A stretch of 64,000 bases of DNA from Gossypium raimondii (Eukaryota; Streptophyta; Magnoliopsida; Malvales; Malvaceae), in assembly GCF_025698545.1 (NCBI RefSeq), contig NC_068570.1, positions 48,875,924 through 48,939,923 on the forward strand. Direction: 5' to 3'. This document shows, piece by piece, positions 10,685-24,020 of this stretch (positions are counted from its first letter, which is position 1; each line of letters begins with the position of its first letter). The notes beneath the pieces are model-generated. The model ran no database searches. It worked only from the letters and a program-made list of their open reading frames with translations, and was not told the DNA's origin. Both the position numbers and the translations under genes were made by a program.

Positions 10685-13610
10685 TAATCTCACAGTCCAA
10701 TCAAAATATATATTTTTTTAATTTGTTGACAGCATTATTTTTCCCCGATATCCTGTGGTAGAGAAAGCTCTCTCCTTTATGAATTGAACACTAAGCTGCA
10801 TGTATAAAATAAAATTTAAAAAAAAAAAATTGAGCAATGTTTTTTTTGGGTTATGGAAGGACAAAAATGACATTGAAAGAGATTGTACTTAAGTTAGAAG
10901 TTTTGGAGGTTTGACTATATTTAAAGAGGAATGTGCATCAGGAACGGAGGAGACTTTGAAGGGTAATTTATTTGCTGCCTCTCCCCCTCAACGACGGAAT
11001 GTGATGAACCACATTGCTCCTCTTCCTACCGATTCCATGCTTGTTTTGGCTCTCTATCTACTATACCCTATATATACCATCATCCATTATTAACATTTTT
11101 AGGGGAGAGGCGAAAGGTTTCCATTATTAACATTTTTTTTTCCATTATTAACATTTTTTTAGACTCTTATAAGTCTAATCAATTAAATTTATTTGACTCG
11201 AGACTCACTTACGGTAAGATGAATTTAACTTTTTCTTTTTCCAACAGAAAAATCAATTGAAAACCTCAAAATGATTACTCCAGAGAACAGTGAATTGCAG
11301 TCATGTTCATCTGCAATTTTGGTTCATAAAAATTATAAATACGGTCCTGGTTTTGATCAAAGTCTATCAAAGAGAGATTTTCTTTCGCCATTTGAGTCTC
11401 AAACAAATCCATACGGACCTAAAAAAAAAAGACCGAGCATAAAACTTTCAGAATGAAAGCGGATGGGAGAACTGAAAAAGCATACCCAAATAAACGGATT
11501 TGAGCGAATGAACAAGAGAAGAGAAGGAACTTGAGTGTACTTTTGTTGGGGATTTTTAGCCCGATGATGTTTGGCTTGTTGGAGTATCTCTGCAATTCAT
11601 TTTTCTTCCTTGAAAAAGCTATCTTTCGCAGCAATTTTGATGTTTTCTTAAGATCATATACAAGTTTCCAAGCAAAATTCTGGTTTCAATCTGCTCTGTT
11701 TTGTTGATATCTATTTTGCTACATATTTTGGACTGAGAAACATATGGTGATCTGCTGTTCGAGTGTTATTCCGATAAATTTCGGTTTCTGCTGAGCACAA
11801 AAATGAAATCTAGAACGTTACTGAGATAAGAAATCATGAGTTTTTGACAAACTTCGCATAATGTTTTTTATCCTTCAACTTTACAAAAAATAATTATTTT
11901 AACCATTCATTTAAATTGATGATACCTCAATATTTAATTAATGTTTTAAATTTTAAAATATTAAAATTATATTTTTTATATTTTTAATTATTTTAATTCT
12001 TTTAATTTTTAAAATAAATTTTATAATTTTTTATTTTCAAAATTAATTAAATACTAATATACCATCCACTTGTATACAAGGTTAACAAAGTTAAAAACAA
12101 CATTCATTTTACATGATTCAACAAAAAAATAAACTCAAATTTAAAATAAATAAATAAAAGACAAAAAAATAAATAGAGAACTAAAATATTTTTTTTAAGT
12201 TGAAGGCAAAATCTTTACCTGTTTAGTGTCACTCTCAATCAAAGTTATTAGCTTAATCCCCAAGGTTCAATGATGCTTTTAACGTAAACTTTGATTCTCT
12301 CTTATTTTATACACAAATTTTGTGTGATTCAATTTTGAAAATTATTATATAATTGTTTTATATTTACATATTTCATACACAAGTTATTATATTTATCTAA
12401 TATATAAATAAATTGATCAATTTATTTCTTTAAATATGTATAATTAAATCAAAATTAATGTTTTATGAATATATTTGAACCACAATCAAAGTTTCATGTA
12501 TACAATTACACCAAATCAAAGTCATGTATCAAATTTCACAACAAATTAAAGTTTGTGTATAGTTTTAAAATTTATCCTAAAAATATCAAAGTCATTAGCG
12601 TTTTAAAAATCTAATTTTATGTCAAATACGTTGCACGTGATTTTATACATGTTTAATTTATTAGTTTAATATATTTGTACTAATTGAATAAGTTTAATTT
12701 ATGCTAAATATCAATTAGTTTTGAAAAATTAATTGAGAGAATAAAATAATATTTTATAAATAATAAAAAATTAAATTAATATACAAAATTATTCAAATAA
12801 TATTCAAATTTATAATTAATAAAAAGATATTTCATATTTAATAATAACCATTAAAAATAAATTTTAAATTTTAAATTTCTTTCAAAACAAATTCACAAAT
12901 TGATTTACACCTACACCAAATAAATAATGGGTAAATAAAGAAAAGAATTTAATATGGCTTGATTCACAGGGTATAAACAATTTATAAAAGAAATTGTAAA
13001 AAATAATATTCTATCTCCTTGTGTTATTGTTATTTGAACATGATTCGATATTACCTTTTCAAGAACCATTGTTTTAATGCTCTATTCTTTTTATATAATT
13101 TTAACTTATTATTGTTAAAATTTCTAGTTTTACTAGAAATTTTCTTAAATGCTATAGGATTGTATATACCTAACTATTTAATGCTATCTATAAAGTTACA
13201 ATTAAGTTTTAATTGTATATATAACTCTAATACTATTAAGTGATAATAAAGATGCTTAGAGTTTTATTCAATTAATAACTTTATTTGTATAAATAAAATT
13301 AACACAAATTTTTAAATAAAAACCATTTTTATAATAATGTCAAAATTAAATTATAAATAATTTTAACTAATAATTGTAACTTAAATTATAATTATAATTA
13401 TTACAAATTTTCTTATATTTTATGCTTAAAGTTTTATTCAAGTAATAATTCTATTTTAAAATAGAAAACTTTGTTTACACTAAAATTTTTAAGTAATAAT
13501 TTTAAAATAAATTATAATTATTTTTAAATATATATAATTCTAACTTATTATTGCTAATAATCTCTATTTTTTGTCAGTAATTTTTATTAGATGCTACATG
13601 ATTGAATATA
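10685..13610. other. AT-rich intergenic DNA
   Basis: No supported gene. A 17-bp unit (ccattattaacattttt) occurs three times at 11084-11160. From about 13090 to 13610 a diverged direct repeat begins; its second copy resumes at 16084 after the solo LTR. Confidence 0.5.
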
Positions 13611-16310
13611 TGTAACCTCTCAACCCAACCTAGACGTTAGACCCGAATTTAAGAGATTATATTAGCCACCGAAGCGACCTGATAAGCTTTCAGAGTTTTT
13701 TTTTTTTTTGAAAAACGGTCCTTTTTCTAAAACGTTTGTTTAATTTTGTTTTGGAAACTTAGTTGAGTACTTGTTTTAATTAACCTCAAGTTTTATTTAA
13801 TTACCTAACAATGGAAAAGATGGTATTTACCTTTGCTTTTAGTAAAATCAGGGTTTATCATAAAATAATAACCTAATAACCTAACCTAAAATTATAATTG
13901 AATGTCATGCAAAATAAAAATTCAAAACTAAATCTTAAGTCCCATGCCATGGTTCATAAATAATGCAATCTTTTAAAGGAAATAAAGAATAATAATGAAA
14001 CTAAAAATATTAAGAAAACAAAATTGAGCCGAGTCCCTCCGAATGTCACGTCTGCATCCTAACCTTGTGAGTTATCTATAGAGAAGGAACATAAGCGAGG
14101 TGAGCTATGAAAGCTCAATGTGAGTTTCATTATAAGGAAACCGAAACAAGACAGTAGACAAAACACTTTAACAATTCCGAGAATAAACACAATCACAAAG
14201 CATTTCAGATTAATAGTTTTTCACATAAAACACTTCACTATAGATTTCTCAGAATTCAAAATAATCATAATCGAATAATAATTCAGAATATCACTATTTT
14301 AGATTAACTCAGCACAAGAATAATTGGTGTCACGATTAATCGTATAGAAACGTTGTTCATCGAGCAATTCTCTATAGTAATTTATCACATATCAATATTT
14401 CAGATCACACAATAATGTACATATGTATATATATATGTATGTATCATCTTAGAAATCACAGTTTTGTATGCACATGTTTTTATGAATGCCATACAGTTCT
14501 GGTTTATCAGAAAGATCCTACCCCCACTACTGCGCTCATTATTTGGGAGTTCCCCAAAACTCCCACCACCATCACACCAAATTGTGGATTAACCACCAAT
14601 AGTTTACAGTTTTATAGCAGGTGAAATCTGCCAATGTCTGTGGAAACACAACCTGCTCACTAATGAAATTTGTTAAAGGGTTGTGAATGCATAGTAAAAC
14701 ACCGCAGTTGGAATCTACTATGGCTATGGGTACATAGCAAGACCATCGCAGTTGGAATCTGTTATGGTTGTGGGTACACAACAAACATTTGAATGCAAAA
14801 ATTTTGTCGATTCTTCCTTGATCATATCAACCCACCCCATGTAATGTTTTAGGCACATCGTTCATACAGTGACAATAAATAGATATACATACGATAATTT
14901 ATATATACTTTTCAAAAATTCATGTACACATTCAAAATTACAAATAAATAGCATATTAATTTGATCATTCATGGATTCTAGCATGCCTCAAATCATCAAG
15001 GACCTAATTGTATAACTTAATTCACTAAAATTAGTTTGAAACCTATTCAGGGACTAAACTGATCAAAATAAAAAATTTTGGGTAAAACTATAAAATTTAA
15101 AAAATAGGGGCACATGGCCGTGTGGAATGGCTCAAGCTGTGTGGGTCCCATGGTCATGTGGACAGGCTATATGGGATGGTCCAAGTTGTGTGGTTTGGGC
15201 AGGGGTTCAATTTTGCCTCAATTTTCTCGTAAAAGAATACAAACCTAACTTTTGGGGTCTCGTAAGACGATCCTCATGTCCAAATTTGATCTTGGTCACC
15301 AACAATAGGTATTTCGATTGAGAAAAATGTAAGAATTACTTATTAACTCACAAGATTTACCGAATTTTAGCAAGATTTTCAAGAAAACTTGAAAAAGATT
15401 TGAAATTGATTTGAAAGATTGTCAAGAACGATGCTATTCTAGAATCCTAGGGTTATACGAAATTAGAAACAAGATTTCTGACTGATATTGGCTCGTTTAG
15501 ACATGGATTTGATGGCATTTCGCTAAATCGACACAAAAAACGAATTGAACATGGTTGATTTTGGGTTTGAGATTTGAATATAAAATTTCCAGCAAAGAAG
15601 AGAAAATTTTATGAAAAAGAAAAGTGAGAAAAATAAGAGAAAGTGATGAATTTAAAGAAGAGAGAAAAGAAATTCTAAATAAGGTTGAAAAAGATCATCA
15701 AAATTCTATTATGATTAGGAAAGGGACCAAATGATAAGATTAAGTACATTTTAGAGCGTTGTTTTGGCAAATAAAATAAACCCTCCTGTCGAAATTTAAA
15801 ACAAAAGGAAGGGAATTAATTTGGATAAAGCTTGAGACTTTAGGAAGGATGAAGTGATGCTTGGCCATTGGGCTATTTTCCATTTCTTAATTATTTTTTA
15901 CCACATTTATTTCTTATACTAACTTGGTTTGTATCCTTAATTGCTGAAAAATAAAGAGGAAAAATGCAAAGAGTAAAGCTTAAACATTAATTCTTTAAAG
16001 GTTTAACTAAACTCTTAACCACTAATACTAGAGCTCAATTTATTATAATTTTATAAATTCTAACCCTAATTTTGGGTGTTATAATATATCTAAGTACTGA
16101 ATGTTATTTATAAAGATAAAGTTAAATTTTAATGATATATAACTCTAATACTAATTAAGTGATAATTAAAATAATTACAGTTCTATTCAATTAGTAACTC
16201 TATTTACATAAATAAAATTAGAACAACTCTTTTAAAATAAAAAAAGTCATTTTTTATAATAATGTCAATATTAAATTATAACTATCACATTTATTATATT
16301 TTATACTTAG
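13090..16310. repeat. Diverged direct repeat, second copy split by the solo LTR
   Basis: Copy 1, about 13090-13420, shares with 13530-13610 plus 16084-16310 a series of segments: acttattattg, atgctA-atgattgTATATA, TTATAAAGAtaaaGTT, ATATAACTCTAATACTA, tcAATTAgTAACTcTATTT and TATAATAATGTCAA. The content is AT-rich and has no coding potential. Confidence 0.6.
13611..16083. mobile_element. Solo LTR (gypsy-like), 2.47 kb, ATATA target duplication
   Basis: Begins TGTAACC and ends GTTATA (a decayed GTTACA). It is flanked by ATATA at 13606-13610 and 16084-16088. No gag or pol coding is inside. Around 15110 it has the motif CATGGCCGTG, related to the ACACGGCCGTGT motif of the LTR at 62911. The flanks rejoin into a sequence matching a neighbouring repeat copy (around 13150-13200), which supports the boundaries. 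Solo LTRs arise by recombination between the two LTRs of one element. Confidence 0.72.
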
Positions 16311-16748
16311 AGTTCTATCAAGTCTCTCGGAGCCATCATATGTCATTCCCTCGTTAGTTTTATATATTTTAGGTAAGCATGAATGACAATAAATAAATGT
16401 GATGTGTATTCTATTTGAATTAAGAGTATTGTTGCAATGGAGTGGGCTGACGAGGGGAAGGGCTTGCAGTCTTTGTCTCATAATGTCTTGGCATTGCAGG
16501 GCATCCTACGAAGTTGGAGGTAGGTATAATAATATCCAAATTCGTAAATGAAAGAAAATAGACAGAGAGAGGGTTGTTTCGTCTAAAACTGGACTTGGAA
16601 ATGGTCAAAAAGATGCAATGGGGGTCTAGACAAAAAGAGAAACATGAGTATGTTTTGAATAAAATGAAAAGACTAGATTGGACGAAGAAACTATAGAAAA
16701 AGAAATCAACAAGAGCTTCAGATGATCACATGAATAAATCCTGGCAAC

Positions 16749-17091
16749 TCAATTCCTATTGACGTTTGTGTTTCTGGAAAGTAGCTTCTCCCTTAGCTCT
16801 GCAACATCAATGTCGCCAAAGTGATTTTCTGGAATCCAGTTTCCGGTTTTTGGATCTCTCATCCAAAATGCTTCCTTCTCCTTATCATGTGCTAAAACTT
16901 GTACCCTCAAAGCTTCTGATGCCACTGCTTGCATCTTCATCTTCTCCGCCCCAACAGCATATGATCGTCTACTACAACACATCCATAATAATTCATTCTA
17001 TAAAACAAACCTTAAAACTAAGATAGAAGATTAATATATAAACATACAATAACCTCAGAAGCTGAAAGTTCTTGATAGAAGCCTGAGCCAT
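16749..17091 (-). CDS. LEA_3 family (LEA5/SAG21-type) late embryogenesis abundant protein
   Basis: Two exons, 17091-17054 and 16968-16749, give 85 aa (ATG GCT CAG ... TGA). The N terminus MAQASIKNFQLLRRSYAVGA is Arg-rich and amphipathic, as in a mitochondrial presequence; members of this family are mitochondrial. The C-terminal block has the family signature: FWMRDPKTGNWIPE, then IDVAELREKLL. The proteins are linked to drought, oxidative stress and senescence. The acceptor is a tandem TAGTAG, so an 86-aa form with one extra Ser is possible. No domain is missing. The family call rests on the WxPDPxTGxxxPE-like and DVAELR motifs; I cannot say which paralogue it is. Confidence 0.88.
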
Positions 17092-17160
17092 GGTTTAGTT
17101 TAGAAGATAAGAGTTTTTCTTTTTATGTGGATTGTGGAGTCTGAATGCACAAAAGCATAT

Positions 17161-17168
17161 TATTTATA
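17161..17168 (-). promoter_or_regulatory. TATA box of the LEA5-type gene
   Basis: The minus strand reads TATAAATA 70 bp upstream of the ATG at 17091, a standard plant spacing that leaves a leader of about 40 nt. Confidence 0.7.
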
Positions 17169-17171
17169 ATT

Positions 17172-19215
17172 GTTGTAGAAAGAATTTGAATATATCAGTC
17201 ACTCTAGCTTGCATACAAAAATAATTACAGAATCTAATTAATAAAGCTCCAAAAACAATTACTTTATTTAAAATATATTCTTAGTAATTAATTAATGAGA
17301 TATTTATGAAGATAAACTTTTCTTCTTTTTTCCTTCTTATAATTAAATATTAATTCTGATTAAAGGGATGTTTTTTTTGTTTATAAATTGTTACTACAAT
17401 GAGATTTGAACCACGAATGCATAATCATATTTAAAGTTTAATCAAAGTACAATTTAATTTTAACATAATTTTTTTCATAAATATAGTTTTAATTTTTTTC
17501 ATTATTATACAATAATAATCTTAATTACTTATGGAAGTGAAATTATATCTTTTAATTTTTATTTGGCTCTTTCTTTGTTTAATGAATGTGAAATGGAATT
17601 CTTTCCTTTTGGTAATGCAATTCCTATTGATGGAAATGGTGGAAAAAGGTAACTTGAGAATTGAAGATTGACATTCACTTAATATAATTTATAATTTTAC
17701 TATGAACAAAATATGATTCCTCACTTAATTTGCATCGCATGCTTACATCATCAAAAAAATATTTGTCAAGCATGGTTTTAGGAATACAACTCTAATTTTA
17801 AGTAATATACAAATTACTACTTTTTTTATCTGTGATGCTATATATTAATTAAACTACAATTAATTATTTTTATAAAAGTTTTATAACATTTAATTTTAAA
17901 AACATGTAATTGATATAGAATGGACACTATTTTGAAATTATTTTTAAAATATGAATGTAGATTGTATTAAATTATATTTTATATAATTTTCAACTTAATT
18001 TTATTTATTAATTAGTGAAGATAATTGTTAATTAAATTTAAATAATGTGATCAATAAATAATTCTTCGTAACATTGTTTATATTTTCAAACATTTATTTC
18101 AATTTAAATTGTATATTTAATTTCTAAAAATAGTAATAGACTTAAAAGATTTTTTTACTTAATATATAAAATTGTAAGTTAAAATTTTGAATTATTGAAT
18201 ATAAATAAATTGAAAAGATTTATTATGAAAATATAACTTGCAGAATAGCGTTAATAATAATTAAAGAAGTAAATCCTCTACCAATTCTTATTTACTTTCC
18301 TTTATTTAATTATAGATCGTCACATGTTAATTATTTAGCGTGTCAACACATTTTTTTCTTGTCATTTATATGTGTATTTATTATGATGCATAAGAACTTA
18401 GTTCGATCTCAATAATTTTTCTTTTATCTCTAATTAAAAAATCATTTTCTCTTCATGGATTCAATTTTTTAAGAAAAATAAAATTTGAATTATCACGTAA
18501 ATAAATCAGAGCGAGGAAAAATATTGTATGGAATAATGTAATTTTAGTACATATTGCTTACAAATCACTTTACATAATCAGGTTTTTATTATTATATAAT
18601 AAAAAATGATTTTAATAGTGAATGTTGAATGTTGGAGCCTCATTTTGCATAATTAATAAGTTAGTTTTAATTGAATTAATTTATTAAATCAATTATTCAA
18701 TTCAATATTTATAATTATTGATTCTGATGATAATATTGATGTTGTTGTAAATTGTAATTAAAAATAATTTTAGCAATTTATTAATAATTTTATAATAATT
18801 AATTAAAGTAATATATTATCATGGCAATCTAAATTTTGTTTTAAATCTTTTCTTTTATTTAGAAAAAACAAATTCCATGTTATTTGAGAACTGAGATTAA
18901 TTGATGCAAAACTCACGAAATGGGTCAAATTTTGTCAACAGCTTTATTTTTAGATCATTCAGAAAATGATTCCCAGTTTGTTACCTTCATTATTAATATT
19001 AATTCCAATTCAATCCATATTTTTGGAGATACAAGCGTTACACTTAAAATGAATTTGAATTCAGCTGGTCAATTATTCCCACTGCAAATTGCAAAAGCCA
19101 TTGATACCATTTTCCCATAACAACAACAACAACAAAAATAATTTTCCATGTGGGAGAATAATTTTAATTTTGAGTTAAAAGCTTGATTTTTTCTCCTTTT
19201 TATTTTTCTGTGATT
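17172..19215. other. AT-rich intergenic DNA
   Basis: About 2 kb with very high A+T and no supported exon. An open frame at 18920-19120 has no recognisable motif and AT-driven composition, so I do not call it. A (CAA)n run lies at about 19120-19134. Confidence 0.5.
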
Positions 19216-19217
19216 TA

Positions 19218-19872
19218 TAGACCTGTTCATGGATTGAATCATCTGCTCAAACTCGAAGGCTCACTCAAAAAATGAACTTAAGTAAAATTTAAAGCTCGTT
19301 TTCTATATAGACTGGACCTTAGGTAAAGTTTTTTTCCCGAATATATTATGTTATAAAACAATTATATTAATTATATTGTTAAATAATATTTATATTTATA
19401 TTTATACTTATATTAAATCACTAACCCAATAACAATTAAATTCATTACTCAAAACCTAAAAAAAATTACTCAACTAAATAACCCAACCCAAAATATAAAA
19501 TCTAAAAAATTATATTTAATACAATAAAAATATTTATTATATTTATTTGTGTTTTTATTATTATATTTATGGTAGTGTTTTTATATATAAATACTTCTTA
19601 ATGTATTTTTAATGTGTTAGAAAACTTTTATTTTAATGTCTTTTTAGTGCATTTAGTGTATTATATTTTTGAAAAAATTTAATAAAAAAATCTTTAAAAA
19701 AATCAAATATGGGTGGGCCAAGTTGAATTGGATTTACCTTTTCTATATTGGGCTAGGCTTGGAAAAAATATAAGGCTATTTTTGGGCCGAGTCAGATTCG
19801 AACTTAAAAAATGGGTCTAAATAACCTATATGAGTTCATACTAAACTTGACCTGACCTATGAATACCTCTAC
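19218..19872. mobile_element. Possible non-autonomous DNA transposon (MITE-like)
   Basis: The left end (tagacctgttcatgg) and the inverted right end (tagaggtattcatagg) are similar. The interior repeats ggttgggccgag-like stretches on both sides of an AT-rich core. This layout is common in plant TIR elements with ends like GGTGTTCATGG. Target duplications were not resolved. Confidence 0.4.
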
Positions 19873-19874
19873 GA

Positions 19875-20455
19875 CTAGACTGAATTTTAAAATATATCTT
19901 TAAGTTGAAGTAAGGCATCTTTACAATAAATTAAAGATGAAAAAAAATTCTAAAATATGAATCCAAAAGATTACCAATTTTGATGATGGCTAATATGAAT
20001 AATCAAAACTATGAATAGGTAAGGCATAAGTTATGTTTGTTGCCTAGTTAGATATTATGCACTCAAAATTGACATTTAGAATCAAAGATGCATCAAAGTA
20101 TTTTGCCGCATTCCCTCCAATGATTCTTTGATTCTCATGAGGACCAAACATCATTGTTAAGTTATTGATATAAAAGCATGGTTGAATTCTAGTAACAATA
20201 ATGTTTGGTCCTTAATAGAATCAAAGAATCAATGGAGGGAATGGGGCAGAATACTTTGATTCTAAATGTTTGCATAATATCTTACTAGGCAACAAACATA
20301 TCTTATGCCTTGCCTTATTCATAGTTTTGATTATTGATACTAATCATCATCAAAATTGGTAATCTTTGGATTCAGATTTCAGAATTTTTTTTAATCTTTT
20401 AATTTATTGCAAAAACTTGAAGATATATTTTAAAATTTAATTTAGTCCAACCCAA
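19875..20455. repeat. Long near-perfect hairpin (inverted repeat, ~270-285 bp arms)
   Basis: The left arm 19875-20159 is matched by the reverse complement of the right arm 20193-20455, with a loop of about 33 nt. Shared blocks include gattaccaattttgatgatg, aataatcaaaactatgaata, tgtttgttgcctagt, gattctttgattct and ggaccaaaca, with small indels in between. No coding sequence and no clear terminal target duplication were found. Confidence 0.85.
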
Positions 20456-23400
20456 TCTAGAGGAAAACAAGAACTTGCATTGTTGATTTCTCTCATTTCC
20501 TAAACTTTCCACTATTCCCATGAACTTTCATCTCATTTTGTGTTCATTCCAACTTGTTTTTCTGTCATCTTCTTGGCTTCGAATTAAGTACAGATGAGCT
20601 ATCCTTGAACACTTCAATGAATGATTACTCAAAAATGCAAAACTAAAAATGTATTAAGTAAATAATGTAAATGCTCATATGAACACATGCAAAACCTAAT
20701 CTATATGCTTAGAGGAAATGAATTCAATCAACATACAAAAATAATAATTTAATACGCAAAATATAAAAAGACTTGAAAATATTCAAAATTAACACAAAGA
20801 TCATGATACCCGAAAAGAGTAATGAAACATCAAATCAACACTAACAACAAATGGAGCTTACTAGGTTTTATTTCTACAAAGTTTTGGGCATCACTCTTAA
20901 ATCTAAGCTTATAAATTAAAATGGCCACAACATGCTGGCTTACTTATGATTAAGCCTAATGCATGAGAAACCTAAGTTCAAAATAATATCATTCAAGAGG
21001 GATGTGTTTCTTGTGTTCCCTTTTTGAAAAGGTTAGCCCTTAAGTGGTAATACTTTTATAAAATATGTGGCGACAAAGGTAACATTAATGTGTTGTCGGC
21101 CTTAATTATGAAGCAATCCTTGAACTTATGTGATAGCAAAGGTCACACAATATCTCGATGATACTTCTCCTAACAGAACATATGCGACTGTAAGATCAAG
21201 CTCATGATACAAAGTGAATGATAAATTATAAAAATGCAATTATTCACAATAGAAAACACAATATATCAAAGCCAACAAATCATGTATACAATCTATACCA
21301 TAAGAAACCTTAAAATCAAACCCTAAGTAGGTTGACTCTTGAAACTAATCCTCAGTGGAGACGCCAAACTATCATAACATGCTAGATTCGGGATCTAGCA
21401 AGCTAGGCACAGAAACTTAAAAAGTAGAGTCGCTACTAACTAATTTGAGTTAGGTTGATTAGCCACTTATCGTCTAAAGTTTTAGGACTAATCTTAAAGA
21501 AAATTCTTAAAAACTAAGACTCCGTCTCATACAAAAATCTACATTTAGGAGTACAGTTACTTACAAAGAAAGTTATAGCACCCCTGCAATGTCTATCTAA
21601 AGATAATCCTATAATATTCAAAAATTAGGGTTTCTAATCCACAAACTTTTAACTAAACTCCAAACAAATCTAAAAAAAAATAATTAAACTAAAATCAACA
21701 ACTAAATGTAACCTACTCAGACTTAAAATCTAAATCTATAAACACTTGCACCATGTTTGGTTGGGGGAATGGAATAACATTCCCCCTTATTCATTGAATG
21801 ATAAACTATTCATTTGTTTGGTTGAACGTAATACTCCTTCAATGGAATAATCATTACTTTCCTATTACTTATCTCCCCGTAATAGTTATTCATTGGTATC
21901 TTCCCTGCAACATTGAATAACAAAAAAAATTATTTTCAGATTAGCCCTTTAAAACTTGGACTTAAAATATTAAAATAAAATATTTGAAATATTTTAATAT
22001 AATTTAATGTAAAACTAAAAGAAATATTTTAATATAATTTAATATAAAGGAAGTCTAATTAATCATAAAAATCTAAAAGAAGTCTAAATTAACACTTAAA
22101 ATTTAAATTTAAATTCTAATTGCTAAAGATCTAAGGAAATCTAATTATAACAAAATGAAAAATTTTAACATAAATTCTAAATGTCAGAAAATCTAAAGAA
22201 ATTTAAATTCAGATTTGATAGAAACGGTTTTAACTCTAAATCTAATTTTTCAAATGAAAAGAACAGAACAGGGAAAAGAAACGAAAAGAACAAAAATGAA
22301 AAGAACGGAGAATAGAAAAAGCCACTAGAATGATCGGAGAGGAGCCTTCAAGCTCTTCTCATGCATGCATGCCCAGAACAGCCAAGGCGGACCTCACCTT
22401 CGATTTCCTTCTCTATTCTTCCCTGATTCTCTTTTTATTTTTCCGCTAACTAACGACTTTTGGCATTTTTTTATCTTTTTTCCTTAACCTATTCACTGAC
22501 TTCCTTTTTTCTCTTTTGATGGTCCTATTTTATACTGATTTTTTAATATTGTTCTATCTTTGATCATTTCTGCTATTGTTGATTAATCAAGCTTTTATGA
22601 TCCGTTTTGCATATGAACGAATTTATCAATCTGTTATTCTTTTTTGGTGTCTTCTGTTTGAAAAATGGGAATGGCTCGTGGGCATGTGTTCACACTGGTG
22701 GCTCGCTGTGGTGGTGGCAGCGGCTACCGTTCATAAACCCTAGTTGCCGACTGAAAGATGAATATGCTATCGGCTTGGGCTTAAAAACAATTGGACTGAC
22801 AAAAATAAATAAATAAATAAACCTTGGATGTAAAATTAAAAACGGACTCAAAATTTAAGCAAAGATAAATTGGGTCGCACAAGTTTTTGACTTTTTTAAA
22901 ATATTGGGCGGCAATTGAAATTCGGTCTAGGTTAAATTCCAAACACTGATTTTGGGCCTTACAAATTGTAAAAAAAGGTCTTTAGTCTTTTAACATTTAA
23001 TTTGGGAAGCCCCAAAATAATTTTATTTTAAATTGTCTTTCTTTTATTATTTTAAACAAAATTTTAATTATTATTTATTTAAAAAACCATCTCCAATATC
23101 CAGTCCATTAGAATAAATCAAATTAGAAATAATTAAAAATTAATTTCAATATAACTGAAATCAAATTTAATTAAATCTAACTTAATTCCATTTTAAATCT
23201 TTGAAAACTAAGCTCCTTAATTCTAATTTTATAATTAAATTGATAACAATTTAATCTTAAGATCCTTCAAGTTCTGTTTCCTTTTCACCGAGCCGTTTTG
23301 AAAATTCAGTCATATAATTGTCCTTGTTATTTAATAAGACAAGAAAAGAATATTTAACAATGATTAGGTGTCTACATCTTTATATGTTCCTTATTACACA

Positions 23401-24020
23401 ATTAATAATTTAGTGACTGTTATTCAAGTAGACAAGTCTATCATTTGTATATGTGACATGGAACACTTGAATGTAACCCTAATATGAATGGTATGTGTGA
23501 TTGAGTAACTATATGTTCAAATGATTTCTGTATATGATTCTTACCGTAATGTGCTTAGTGAATTAGTTAGGATATAATGGCATCTCAATAGGGATTTAGA
23601 TGCATGCTTTGTTTAGATTATATAGTATGTTTGGGAATGTAATCTGATGCCTTTGGGATTTGAATTTCAGTGTACTCTTATGTGTTTGAAGGTTTTGCAC
23701 TTACGTGTACTTTTTGTTGCCTTTTGGCTTTGCACTTGCATGCTTTTTAGTGTGGTTGGAGATATGCATTCATGTGCCCTTTGCACATATTCGTTTTGTA
23801 CATTTGTATTTTTTCAACAAATTAGTTTAAAAATTTATTGATTATTTAACATTTAACTAATACTAAGCGGTATTATGTGGTTGGATCGTAATATGAAAAT
23901 ATAACTTGCAGTAGATACTTGTAATAGATAAACCTAAAGATGTCCTTAATCTAATAGGAAATAAGCGAACCGATTGAAAGGCTAATGTGTTGTCTATCAA
24001 GTCCAATTGGAGAGATGCTT
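20456..24020. other. Intergenic DNA with worn repeat remnants
   Basis: No supported gene. Around 21360-21600 there are phrases typical of gypsy LTR ends (cagtggagacgccaa, agagtcgctac). Around 21752-21910 lies a MITE-like segment starting gtttggttgggggaatggaa with a small internal hairpin. At 22660-22800 there is a GC-richer stretch similar in style to the U5 region of the large LTR at 46649-49082. Continuity between these pieces is lost. Confidence 0.4.

Noticed and set aside
11271..11456. 61-codon plus-strand open frame
   Set aside because: No family motif, no splice structure, and located in AT-rich intergenic DNA.
18920..19120. 66-codon plus-strand open frame
   Set aside because: AT-driven composition (Asn, Ile, Ser) and no recognisable domain.
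22607..22816. 69-codon open frame in a GC-richer stretch
   Set aside because: Lies in what looks like LTR remnant sequence; no motif.
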